A stretch of 29,785 nucleotides of DNA from positions 1-29,785 of the forward strand of contig CAKRPO010000029.1 in assembly GCA_934378195.1 (NCBI GenBank), written 5' to 3'. The position numbers were made by a program, and so were the translations under genes. Source of the DNA: an uncultured Blautia sp. (lineage in GTDB: Bacteria; Bacillota; Clostridia; Lachnospirales; Lachnospiraceae). Shown one piece after another: positions 16,078-23,843 of this stretch. Under the pieces are notes generated by a model, which saw only the letters and a list, made by a program, of their open reading frames with translations, did not search any database and was not told where the DNA came from. Position 1 is the stretch's first letter. The number at the start of each line of letters is the position of its first letter.

Positions 16078-17265
16078 ATGAACTTTAGAGATATCGCAGA
16101 ACAGAACGAAAACTGGATCATTGAACAGCGCCGCTATTTTCACGCACACCCAGAGCTTTCTTTCGAAGAAAAAAATACGACGCATGAGATTGGAAAGCGC
16201 CTCGAAGAAATGGGACTTACGCCACATTATTACCCGGATTACAACGGTCTCTGGACAATGATCAAAGGGGGAAAATCCACCCCTGGCAGCAAGACTGTTG
16301 CCCTCCGTGCAGATATTGATGCACTCCCGATTGAAGAACATACTGGTCTTTCATTCTGCAGCCAGAATCCAGGTGTTATGCATGCCTGCGGACATGACTG
16401 CCATATTGCAATGCTTCTTGGCGGAATCCGTCTGCTGATGGCGCAGAAAGAACAGTTAGCGGGAAATGTAAAGATTATTTTCCAGGCAGCCGAAGAATCC
16501 TGCCACGGTGCACAGTATTACGTAGATCACGGTTTTCTGGATGGAGTAGATGCCATTTACGGAACCCATATCTGGGGAGATCTGGATGCTCCTTATATGA
16601 ATTTTGAAGCTGGTCCACGTATGGCCAGCTGCGATAATTTCCGCATTGAAGTCGAGGGAAAATCTGCCCATGGCTCTACTCCCCATCAGGGTGTGGATGC
16701 CATTCTTGCTGCTGCTCATATCATTACCGAAATTCAGGCTGTTGTTTCCCGTATGAATGATCCACTCAATCCTCTGGTAGTTACCGTCGGAACAATTAAT
16801 GGCGGTCAGCGTTTCAATATCCTGGCAGACAAAGTTGTCATGGAAGGAACTACACGTACACATTCTCCGAAAATGCGCAAAAAAACAGAGCCTCTTCTTC
16901 GTAAAATAGCAGAAAACGCAGCTGATTCTATGGGTGCAAAAGCCACTCTTACTTTTGAATATTTCCCGGCTCCGATTATCAATGGCCATGAAAATCTTGT
17001 TCAGATTGCCAAAAATGCTGCAGTCAAACTGTACGGTCCGGACGCTCTGAAACCATTTCCAAAAATGATGATCAGCGAAGATTTTGCCTACTATATGGAA
17101 AAAGTTCCCGGTGTCTTCGGACTGGTCGGAAGTCAGAATAAAGAGCTTGGCTGCACTGCTAAAAATCATAACGATCACTATACCATAGACGAGTCTGTAC
17201 TTAAACGTGGAGCCGCCATGTATGCACAGTTTGCCTATGATTTTCTGGAAGAAAGCTCAAAATGA
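16078..17265 (+). CDS. M20-family amidohydrolase/deacylase (IAA-amino acid hydrolase type)
   Basis: 395 residues, di-metal M20D peptidase/amidohydrolase. Begins RRYFHAHPELSFEE; metal ligands are in MHACGHDCHIA, QAAEESCHGA (Glu-Glu pair), GTHIWGD and the C-terminal NHNDHYTIDE. The lid/dimerisation domain runs about 180-290. Such enzymes remove acyl groups from amino acids or cleave small amide conjugates and are cytoplasmic; no signal peptide. Ribosome site AGAAAGGAAAA. A terminator follows at 17282. The substrate cannot be read from sequence. Confidence 0.9.
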   Translation: MNFRDIAEQNENWIIEQRRYFHAHPELSFEEKNTTHEIGKRLEEMGLTPHYYPDYNGLWTMIKGGKSTPGSKTVALRADIDALPIEEHTGLSFCSQNPGVMHACGHDCHIAMLLGGIRLLMAQKEQLAGNVKIIFQAAEESCHGAQYYVDHGFLDGVDAIYGTHIWGDLDAPYMNFEAGPRMASCDNFRIEVEGKSAHGSTPHQGVDAILAAAHIITEIQAVVSRMNDPLNPLVVTVGTINGGQRFNILADKVVMEGTTRTHSPKMRKKTEPLLRKIAENAADSMGAKATLTFEYFPAPIINGHENLVQIAKNAAVKLYGPDALKPFPKMMISEDFAYYMEKVPGVFGLVGSQNKELGCTAKNHNDHYTIDESVLKRGAAMYAQFAYDFLEESSK

Positions 17266-17281
17266 TTTTACTGTATGCAAA

Positions 17282-17314
17282 GATCCAGGGTCATCTGATA
17301 ACCCTGGATCTTAT
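17282..17314 (+). terminator. Terminator-like hairpin after the M20 gene
   Basis: Perfect 10-bp stem GATCCAGGGT/ACCCTGGATC with a 9-base loop, followed by TTATTACAT; the T-run is interrupted. Confidence 0.7.
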
Positions 17315-17340
17315 TACATATTCAACTTGATGTTCCCTTT

Positions 17341-17435
17341 CAAGAATGCCTCTGCATTCTTGCTGCGAGATGCGCGTCATGCAATGCATGACATACTTCT
17401 TCTGCGCATCTCTGCAATCCTGCCGGAGGCTATAT
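17341..17435. repeat. Multi-hairpin structured repeat, copy 1
   Basis: Hairpin 1: CAAGAATGC-ctct-GCATTCTTG (perfect 9 bp). Then CTTGCT (17359-17364). Then an outer 9-bp stem GAGATGCGC/GCGCATCTC (17367-17375, 17404-17412) enclosing GTCATGC-aat-GCATGAC and an 11-base 3' bulge ATACTTCTTCT. It ends with TGCAATCCT...CGGAGG. The same layout with compensatory stem changes recurs at 27343-27471, and hairpin 1 recurs at 22384. It lies between convergent genes. Confidence 0.75.
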
Positions 17436-17447
17436 CAGATGGGGGAT

Positions 17448-17502
17448 TGACTCCCACCACTGATACTGATTTGTTGCTCGCCACCTCCAGAGGTGGGAGT
17501 CA
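17448..17502 (-). repeat. Mutually exclusive hairpins at the histidine-kinase 3' end
   Basis: Perfect 11-bp arms TGACTCCCACC (17448-17458) and GGTGGGAGTCA (17492-17502, containing the kinase TGA stop). A competing 7-bp hairpin CCACCTC-ca-GAGGTGG (17481-17496) uses part of the same arm, so only one can form. No T-run follows. Confidence 0.6.
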
Positions 17503-19680
17503 TCTCACATCTGGTATACATTCTGTGATTGTGTCTATAATATCCTGTATATTCAGCGGTTTTGCAATATGTCCGTTCATTCCTGCTTCACGACTTCGCT
17601 TCCGGTCTTCATCAAACGCATTTGCTGTCATAGCTATAATTGGAATTGTCTTTGCATCTCTTCTGTACATTGCACGTATTGTCCGCGTTGCAGTTAATCC
17701 ATCCATCACCGGCATCATGATGTCCATCAGAATCACATCAAAACTGCCCTCTGGTTCTTTCTGGAAAATGTCTACCGCTTCCTTTCCATTCCATGCTTTT
17801 GTGATCACAGCCTTTTCATTTTCAAGCAGGAATTCTGCAATTTCCATATTCAGTTCATTGTCTTCTACCAACAGGATCCTTACCCCTGCAATGGACTGCT
17901 CCTGCTCTTCTTTCTCCGGTTTCCGTTCTTTTTCTTCTGCTTCTGCATCAATCTTAAATGGAATATGGATGGTAAATGTAGTTCCTTTTTCCGCTTTACT
18001 CACCACATTAATTTCACCCTGCATCTTTTCTACAAGCTTTTTCACAATGGATAATCCCAGTCCTGTCCCGCCAAGATTTGTGCGTGCACCGTTTTCTTCC
18101 TGACTGAACGGTTCAAACATATGCTGCTGGAATTCCTCACTCATACCCTTCCCTGTATCCGCACATCTGAATTCAAACATCGCGTATCCATTGCTGTCGG
18201 ATACTTCTCTGCAAAACAGGTTCAGACTTCCATTTTCACGATTATATTTTACAGAATTTCCTGCAATATTCAACAAAATCTGGCGCAGATGCAGAGGACT
18301 CCCAAGCAGATTCCAGTGTTTTCCCTCTTCCGGCCTGTAATTAAAAGTAATTCCTCTTTCTACCGCCTGCACTTCGATCAGAGACGACACTTCTTTCAAA
18401 ATATCCCGCAGATCAAACGAAACATGTTCCAATTCAATCTTACCAGATTCCATCTTACTCATATCAAGCACATCATTAACCAGTTCAAACAGGAACATGG
18501 CTGCATCACGTATTTTTTCACGGCATTCTTTCTGCTTTTCCATGTCTTCCGGAAAATGATCCCCAATATTAAGCATTCCTACGACACCATTGATCGGTGT
18601 TCGGATATCATGACTCATTCTCCGTAAAAATTCTGTTTTGGCAGCATTTGCACGTCTTGCTTCTTCCGCTGTCTCCAGTATCTGGTTCTGGTATTCCAGC
18701 TCTCTTCTTTTCTGCTCATCAATATTCTGAACAACAAAAATTACGGTTTCAATCTCTCCATTCGCCATGACTCTTTTCGGCAAAGCCGTCAACATATGCC
18801 ATACCCCAACCGTATCCTGAAATGTATAGTTCAAATATTCTTTACCACGAAGTCTTTCCGGCAGAGTGTCCAGGTTTGTAGCTTCTCTCATTCCTTCCTG
18901 ATAGTCTTTGCCGATACAATATTGAGTTATTGCATCTGTAATCTGCCGCGCTCCTTTAAAATGACGTGCAATTTGAAAAATCTGCTCTGGTGCACGGATT
19001 ATTTCAAATTTGTCCTGCTTCAGGTCAACCACATAATTGGTCACATAAATTCTGCTGATTGCATCAATAATGTTATGCTGATACTCCAGATTTATAATCT
19101 GCCGCTTCTCCAGTTTCCGGTGAACACAGATCAGCACAAACCAGGCCGCAAGATAGAACACGGCAACATATGCCATCACCATTCCACGTTCTATGAATAT
19201 TTCACTTTCCGGAAGAAAAACATAAATAGAATACTGTCCACATTTTGCATATTTACCATAATATACCTTTCCATCTTTGGATATACGAACAAGCTTCTTC
19301 GACTCCTGATAAGAATCAAATGCCTGGATATATGGATTTTCTGCCACTGTTTTTCCCCGCATAGTCAGATCATTCGAACTGATGATTCTTTCTCCATCCG
19401 TAAGAACAACGATTCCTGCTCTTTCTGCTTTATACCCCGTAAGGATATCTTCGATACTGAACTGGCCTTCCATATCATCCTGTGTACATATCTTCTCATA
19501 ATGAATACATTCTTCCTTCATGAAATTAATGATGACTGATGCATCTGTATTGGCTCTGTTTTTTTCTATATTTGTCTGTATTTCAAAAACTACTGTCAGT
19601 ATGATAATCCCCGGCATCAGAAACAGAAGCAATAATCTGAGTGTACTGCTTCTTCCTGTTTTATTATTCACTTTCCCCAT
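17500..19680 (-). CDS. Hybrid sensor histidine kinase with C-terminal receiver
   Basis: 726 residues. TM1 about 14-33, an extracytoplasmic sensor of about 130 residues (Cache-like), TM2 about 166-186, a PAS-like segment about 195-320, HisKA with phospho-acceptor His357 (RRMSHDIRTPING), HATPase_c with N-box NIAGNSVKYN (471-480), G-box DTGKGMS and GGTGLGLSI, then a receiver about 600-720 with acceptor Asp653 (LMDIMMPVMDG). No Hpt domain or HTH, so phosphate must pass to a partner elsewhere. GGAGG abuts the ATG at 19680 but is 9 bases from an in-frame GTG at 19671, which may be the true start. Own promoter at 19763-19734, inside the end of the upstream regulator. Confidence 0.92.
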   Translation of the reverse strand: MGKVNNKTGRSSTLRLLLLFLMPGIIILTVVFEIQTNIEKNRANTDASVIINFMKEECIHYEKICTQDDMEGQFSIEDILTGYKAERAGIVVLTDGERIISSNDLTMRGKTVAENPYIQAFDSYQESKKLVRISKDGKVYYGKYAKCGQYSIYVFLPESEIFIERGMVMAYVAVFYLAAWFVLICVHRKLEKRQIINLEYQHNIIDAISRIYVTNYVVDLKQDKFEIIRAPEQIFQIARHFKGARQITDAITQYCIGKDYQEGMREATNLDTLPERLRGKEYLNYTFQDTVGVWHMLTALPKRVMANGEIETVIFVVQNIDEQKRRELEYQNQILETAEEARRANAAKTEFLRRMSHDIRTPINGVVGMLNIGDHFPEDMEKQKECREKIRDAAMFLFELVNDVLDMSKMESGKIELEHVSFDLRDILKEVSSLIEVQAVERGITFNYRPEEGKHWNLLGSPLHLRQILLNIAGNSVKYNRENGSLNLFCREVSDSNGYAMFEFRCADTGKGMSEEFQQHMFEPFSQEENGARTNLGGTGLGLSIVKKLVEKMQGEINVVSKAEKGTTFTIHIPFKIDAEAEEKERKPEKEEQEQSIAGVRILLVEDNELNMEIAEFLLENEKAVITKAWNGKEAVDIFQKEPEGSFDVILMDIMMPVMDGLTATRTIRAMYRRDAKTIPIIAMTANAFDEDRKRSREAGMNGHIAKPLNIQDIIDTITECIPDVR

Positions 19681-19733
19681 CCTCCACGATTATATTTGCT
19701 CTGCTGTCTTTCCCCATAAAGTAAATTATGTTT

Positions 19734-19763
19734 AGTATACTCCACCAATTCAGAGGATGTCAA
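19734..19763 (-). promoter_or_regulatory. Histidine-kinase promoter overlapping the stop codon of the upstream gene
   Basis: Reverse strand: perfect -35 TTGACA (19763-19758), 18-base spacer, -10 TATACT (19739-19734). The TGA inside TTGACA is the stop codon of the second Crp/Fnr gene. Confidence 0.75.
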
Positions 19764-20395
19764 TTTATATGGATTTGCTTTCCGTTTTTCTCTATGATTC
19801 CTTCCATTTCGAGATTCTTCAGTTCTCTTGTCATGGCACTGCGGTCAACACTCAGATACTGTGCCAGTGCGGTATAAGACATAGGTAATTTGAGATCTTT
19901 GCTGTGTTTTTCTGTGGAAAGTGCATTGAGATAGGCCATCAGTTTCTTACGTGTACTGGATCTGGAAAGCATGTAGATCCGCTCATTCTGCTGCCGGGAC
20001 TGGATTGCGGTGAGCTGCAGCAAATTGCTGACCATCTGGCTGTGGTGATGGCATGCCTGGTCGCAGCGTTTGATCACATGCTCATAATCAATAAACATGA
20101 TTTTTGTCTCCTCTGCCGCACAGACATAATAATGCTGTGAATCAGTAGGAAGAAGGAACGGTTCCCCAAAAACTGCATCTTTATTTAATTCGTCGATCAG
20201 GTACTGGTTTCCTTCCGCATCACAACAGTAAAGGATTGCCCTGCCATAAAGAATCAGCCCGATCTTTTTCATGGAACTGGAATATTCCATGATGGTTTCT
20301 CCATTTCGAAATGTCATTTCTCTCGCATGAAAACAGATTCGCATTCTTTCCTGTTCTTCGGGAAGAATATCTGTAAAAAGTGTAATATGCTCCAT
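19760..20395 (-). CDS. Crp/Fnr-family transcriptional regulator (second)
   Basis: 211 residues. Effector barrel about 15-120 (GETIMEYSSSMKKIGLILYGRA, DAVFGEPFLLP), dimer helix about 125-150, and HTH with recognition helix in MSYTALAQYLSVDRSAMTRELKNLEMEGI. It differs clearly from the 14710 regulator but has the same DRSA-x3-EL recognition pattern, so the two may read related half-sites. No N-terminal cysteine cluster. The start MEHITLF is preferred, since the longer frame begins inside the GAGGAGAGG ribosome site. It diverges from the flavodiiron gene, which suggests control of it; inference. Confidence 0.87.
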   Translation of the reverse strand: MEHITLFTDILPEEQERMRICFHAREMTFRNGETIMEYSSSMKKIGLILYGRAILYCCDAEGNQYLIDELNKDAVFGEPFLLPTDSQHYYVCAAEETKIMFIDYEHVIKRCDQACHHHSQMVSNLLQLTAIQSRQQNERIYMLSRSSTRKKLMAYLNALSTEKHSKDLKLPMSYTALAQYLSVDRSAMTRELKNLEMEGIIEKNGKQIHIN

Positions 20396-20431
20396 CGTTC
20401 CTCTCCTCATTTTCCGCTATTGTTTTTCATT

Positions 20432-20440
20432 ATTATAGCA
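20432..20440 (-). promoter_or_regulatory. Promoter of the second Crp/Fnr gene (extended -10)
   Basis: TGCTATAAT on the reverse strand, 37 bases before the start codon. No good -35 is visible; the extended -10 may suffice. Confidence 0.6.
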
Positions 20441-20500
20441 TAATTTTTCTCAACTAATTGCATCTTTGTGACTTTTGCAACAGAATTTTCTCTGATGTTC

Positions 20501-20516
20501 TGTTATAGTTTTAACA
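20501..20516 (+). promoter_or_regulatory. fprA promoter -10 overlapped by a Crp-type inverted repeat
   Basis: TGTTA-tagttt-TAACA has the TGTNN-N6-NNACA spacing of a Crp/Fnr site. The extended -10 TGTTATAGT (20501-20509) lies inside it. A regulator bound here would block the promoter, that is, repress. The GGAGG ribosome site is at about 20562-20566. Confidence 0.5.
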
Positions 20517-20574
20517 AAGTTACAGATAAGAAACCTTTTTACATAAACTCATAACAGACTGGAGGAAATAAAAT

Positions 20575-22365
20575 ATGATGATTACAGATACAATCCGATA
20601 CGCAGGTGTAAATGACCACCAGGTTGACCTTTTTGAAGGACAGTATAAAGTTCCGAATGGCATGTCCTACAACTCCTACGTGATCCTGGATGACAAGATT
20701 GCAGTTATGGATACCGTAGATGCCAACTTTACTCATGAATGGCTGGACAATATCCAGCAGATTCTCGACGGACGTACACCAGATTATCTGATCGTGCAGC
20801 ATATGGAACCGGACCATGCCGCAAACATTGCAAACTTCCTCAAAGTTTATCCGAACACTACGGTTGTTTCCAATATGAAAGCATTCAACATGATCCAAAA
20901 TTTCTTTGACCTGGATCTCACCGGACGCAAGATCGAAGTAAAAAATGGTGGCACACTTTCTCTTGGATATCATCAGCTTACTTTTGTTTTTGCCCCGATG
21001 GTACACTGGCCGGAAGTAATGGTAACTTACGACAGCACAGAAAAAGTTCTCTTTTCCGCTGACGGTTTCGGTAAATTTGGTGCTCTCGATGTTGAGGAAC
21101 CGTGGGATGACGAAGCAAGGCGCTATTTCATCGGTATTGTAGGAAAATATGGGAAACAGGTACAGGCACTTCTCAAAGTTGCCGCAACACTGGACATCCA
21201 GAAGATCTGTCCACTTCACGGCCCGGTCCTTACCGAAGATCTTGGCCATTATATCGGACTTTATGATACCTGGTCTTCCTACACACCAGAAACAGATGGA
21301 ATCGTAATCGCCTATACTTCTGTTTACGGCCACACCAGAGACGCTGTATATCTTCTTGCAGAAAAGCTCAAATCCAAAGGATGCCCGAGAGTTCTTGTCT
21401 ATGACCTTGCAAGAGATGATATGTCACAGGCAATCAGCGATGCGTTCCGTTATTCCAAACTGGTCCTTGCAACCACCACTTACAATGCAAGTATCTATCC
21501 GTTTATGAATGACTTTATCACCAGACTGGTAGAACACAATTTCCAGAACCGCACGGTAGGAATCATCGAAAACGGTTCCTGGGCCCCTCTGGCTGCCAAA
21601 GTCATGAAAGAAATGATGGCTCCGTGCAAAAAGATTGACTGGTTAAAGAACAACGTCCACATCTGGTCCGCTGTAAAAGAAGAAAACAAAAAAGAAATTG
21701 AGGCAATGACCGATGAACTCTGCAAAGAATATATTGCCAAAAACGATACTCTTGCAAACAAAAATGATATGTCTGCACTTTTCCGCATCGGATACGGTCT
21801 CTATGTTGTAACCTCCAACGATGGAAAACGTGACAACGGACTGATCGTAAATACTGTTACCCAGCTGACTGACAATCCGTACCGTGTAGCTGTCAATATC
21901 AACAAATCCAACTACTCTCACCATGTGATCCAGCAAACGGGTGTCATGAATGTAAATTGTCTGTCCGTGGAAGCACCATTCTCTGTTTTTGAAAGATTCG
22001 GTTTCCAGTCCGGCAGAACGGTTGACAAATTTGCAGGCCAGAAAGTCAATCGTTCCGGTAACGGACTTGTATTCCTGGACAAATACATCAACGCATTCAT
22101 GTCCCTCAAGGTAGAGCAGTATGTTGACCTCGGAACCCACGGCATGTTTATCTGCAGTGTCACCGAAGCCCGTGTCATGAGCGACCAGGAAACCATGACC
22201 TACACCTATTACCAGAACAACGTCAAACCGAAACCACAAACCGAAGGAAAGAAAGGTTTTGTCTGCAAAGTCTGCGGATATATCTACGAAGGTGATGAGC
22301 TTCCGGAAGATATCATCTGCCCATTGTGCAAACATGGTGCCGTAGATTTCGAGCCGATCCAGTAA
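20575..22365 (+). CDS. Four-domain flavodiiron protein (O2/NO reductase with flavin-reductase and rubredoxin domains)
   Basis: 596 residues. (1) Metallo-beta-lactamase-like diiron domain, about 1-240, ligands H76-x-E78-x-D80-H81, H144, D163 and H215. (2) Flavodoxin domain, about 243-390, FMN loop TSVYGHTRDAV. (3) Flavin-reductase-like domain, about 398-548. (4) C-terminal short rubredoxin, about 560-596, with C564-x2-C567-G and C582-x2-C585. Flavodiiron proteins reduce O2 to water or NO to N2O in the cytoplasm of anaerobes. The extra domains would let this one take electrons through its own flavin and rubredoxin, perhaps directly from NAD(P)H; that is inference. It diverges from a Crp/Fnr regulator, with a terminator at 22453. 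Confidence 0.93.
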   Translation: MMITDTIRYAGVNDHQVDLFEGQYKVPNGMSYNSYVILDDKIAVMDTVDANFTHEWLDNIQQILDGRTPDYLIVQHMEPDHAANIANFLKVYPNTTVVSNMKAFNMIQNFFDLDLTGRKIEVKNGGTLSLGYHQLTFVFAPMVHWPEVMVTYDSTEKVLFSADGFGKFGALDVEEPWDDEARRYFIGIVGKYGKQVQALLKVAATLDIQKICPLHGPVLTEDLGHYIGLYDTWSSYTPETDGIVIAYTSVYGHTRDAVYLLAEKLKSKGCPRVLVYDLARDDMSQAISDAFRYSKLVLATTTYNASIYPFMNDFITRLVEHNFQNRTVGIIENGSWAPLAAKVMKEMMAPCKKIDWLKNNVHIWSAVKEENKKEIEAMTDELCKEYIAKNDTLANKNDMSALFRIGYGLYVVTSNDGKRDNGLIVNTVTQLTDNPYRVAVNINKSNYSHHVIQQTGVMNVNCLSVEAPFSVFERFGFQSGRTVDKFAGQKVNRSGNGLVFLDKYINAFMSLKVEQYVDLGTHGMFICSVTEARVMSDQETMTYTYYQNNVKPKPQTEGKKGFVCKVCGYIYEGDELPEDIICPLCKHGAVDFEPIQ

Positions 22366-22383
22366 ATGCCATCAGAAACAGTT

Positions 22384-22431
22384 CAAGAATGCCTCTGCAT
22401 CCTTGCTGCCAGATTCTGATAAAGATTATCT
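22384..22431. repeat. Multi-hairpin structured repeat, partial copy 2
   Basis: CAAGAATGC-ctct-GCATCCTTG-CTGC matches copy 1 at 17341 with one change, followed by CAGATTCT and a small stem GATAA-aga-TTATC where copy 1 has its inner stem. The closing half of the outer stem is not clear, so this copy looks truncated or decayed. It lies just after the flavodiiron stop codon. Confidence 0.6.
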
Positions 22432-22452
22432 TCAATGAACTCAATCAAAAAG

Positions 22453-22497
22453 AAAAAAGATTCTCGTTCTGAAAAATTTCAGTCGGGAATCTTTTTT
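22453..22497 (+). terminator. Terminator after the flavodiiron gene
   Basis: Arms AAAAAAGATTC and GAATCTTTTTT with an inner CTGAAA-aa-TTTCAG stem, ending in a T-run. Confidence 0.9.
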
Positions 22498-22516
22498 ATA
22501 TTCGGTATTATTTCTC

Positions 22517-22544
22517 TTTACAACGGCAATTTGAATGCTATAAT
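22517..22544 (+). promoter_or_regulatory. Promoter of the ADH-ALDH operon
   Basis: -35 TTTACA (22517-22522), 16-base spacer, -10 TATAAT (22539-22544) with extended TGC before it. Start near 22551, leader about 60 bases. Confidence 0.8.
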
Positions 22545-22610
22545 AGGAATGTTTTAAGTGCAAACATTTTGTAATTCAAATAATTAAATTATCGAAAGGA
22601 TTTTAGATTT

Positions 22611-23843
22611 ATGAATACATTGCGAAAAATTTACTGTCGTACTTTCCAGAAAGCATTCAAATTCGCTCTTCCGTTCCTTCCATACCGCAACCCGGAAGTA
22701 ATCGGAAGCGTGAAGTCCCTGCCTGAAATTCTTCTCAAAAAGAAATGTGATAACGTTCTGATCATCACAGATAAAGGCATCCGCAATCTGGGACTGACAG
22801 AACGCCTGGAAAAAACTCTGAAAGAAAACAATATTTCTTATTCCATTTATGACAAAACTGTCGCCAATCCAACTACTGTCAATGTAAAAGAAGCTGAAAA
22901 CCTCTGGTACCAGTCCGGATGCAAAGCAATCATCGGTTTTGGCGGTGGGTCCAGTATGGACTGTGCCAAGGCAGTCGCTGCACGCATTGCAAAACCGCAT
23001 CAATCTCTTGCACAGATGAAAGGTATCCTGAAAATACACAAAAGACTTCCACTTCTGATTGCCATTCCTACAACAGCCGGAACCGGAAGCGAAACAACTC
23101 TTGCAGCCGTCATTACTGATGCTGAAACAAGATATAAATACGCAATCAATGACTTTCCACTGATTCCAAGATATGCCGTATTAGACCCGAAAGTTACTTT
23201 AAGTCTCCCTCCATTTATCACTGCTACAACCGGTATGGATGCACTCACCCATGCTGTCGAAGCTTATATTGGAAACTCCACTACACCTGGTACCCGAAAA
23301 AATGCGCTGGATGCCGTACAGCTGATCTTCGAAAATCTTGACCGTGCCTATACCAACGGTTCTGACAAAGAGGCACGCAAAAATATGCTCCGTGCTTCTT
23401 ATTTTGCAGGCTGTGCTTTTACAAAATCTTATGTCGGATATGTTCATGCAGTTGCACATACCCTTGGTGGCCAGTATAATGTTCCTCATGGACTTGCAAA
23501 TGCTGTTATCCTTCCATTTGTGCTGGAAGAATACGGCAAAACTATATATTCCAAACTGGCCAGACTGGCACAGGCTGCCGGTGTTGCTGACAGTGATACT
23601 TCTGAAGAAGCAGCAGCAAAGGCTTTTATCCAGGCAATAAAAGATATGAAAAAACGCTTCAATATTGGAGATACTATACCAGAGATTAAAGAAGAAGACA
23701 TTCCAAAACTGGCACATTATGCAGATAAAGAAGGAAATCCACTTTACCCGGTGCCGGTACTGATGGATGCACACGAACTGGAGAAATTTTATTACATTCT
23801 CATGGACAAAAAACAGGAGGAAGCTTCGAATGAATCAGAATGA
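22611..23843 (+). CDS. Iron-containing alcohol dehydrogenase
   Basis: 410 residues, group III (Fe-ADH) family. NAD(P)-binding GFGGGSSMDCAKAVAARI, then IPTTAGTGSETTLAAVI; metal-binding region with MDALTHAVEAYI, FAGCAFTKSYVGYVHAVAHTLGGQYNVPHGLANAV (the histidines). Interconverts an alcohol and its aldehyde with NAD(P)H; metal is usually Fe2+. The N-terminal extension (about 30 residues) resembles other members and carries no export signal. It overlaps the ALDH gene by 14 bases, so the pair probably converts an alcohol through its aldehyde to the acid, or the reverse for detoxification. Substrate unknown. Confidence 0.92.
   Translation: MNTLRKIYCRTFQKAFKFALPFLPYRNPEVIGSVKSLPEILLKKKCDNVLIITDKGIRNLGLTERLEKTLKENNISYSIYDKTVANPTTVNVKEAENLWYQSGCKAIIGFGGGSSMDCAKAVAARIAKPHQSLAQMKGILKIHKRLPLLIAIPTTAGTGSETTLAAVITDAETRYKYAINDFPLIPRYAVLDPKVTLSLPPFITATTGMDALTHAVEAYIGNSTTPGTRKNALDAVQLIFENLDRAYTNGSDKEARKNMLRASYFAGCAFTKSYVGYVHAVAHTLGGQYNVPHGLANAVILPFVLEEYGKTIYSKLARLAQAAGVADSDTSEEAAAKAFIQAIKDMKKRFNIGDTIPEIKEEDIPKLAHYADKEGNPLYPVPVLMDAHELEKFYYILMDKKQEEASNESE

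Noticed and set aside
15946..16341. N-terminal extension of the Nudix frame
   Set aside because: It would overlap the divergent M20 gene and contains the promoters of both; the ATG at 15945 has a ribosome site and gives the normal Nudix start.
19690..19695. TATAAT just before the histidine-kinase ATG
   Set aside because: Transcription would begin at the start codon and leave no ribosome site; a much better promoter lies at 19763-19734.
20539..21333. Long reverse frames opposite the flavodiiron gene (also 21643-22335)
   Set aside because: They are shadows of a gene with full catalytic motifs; composition is Cys/His/Phe-rich as expected for an antisense frame.
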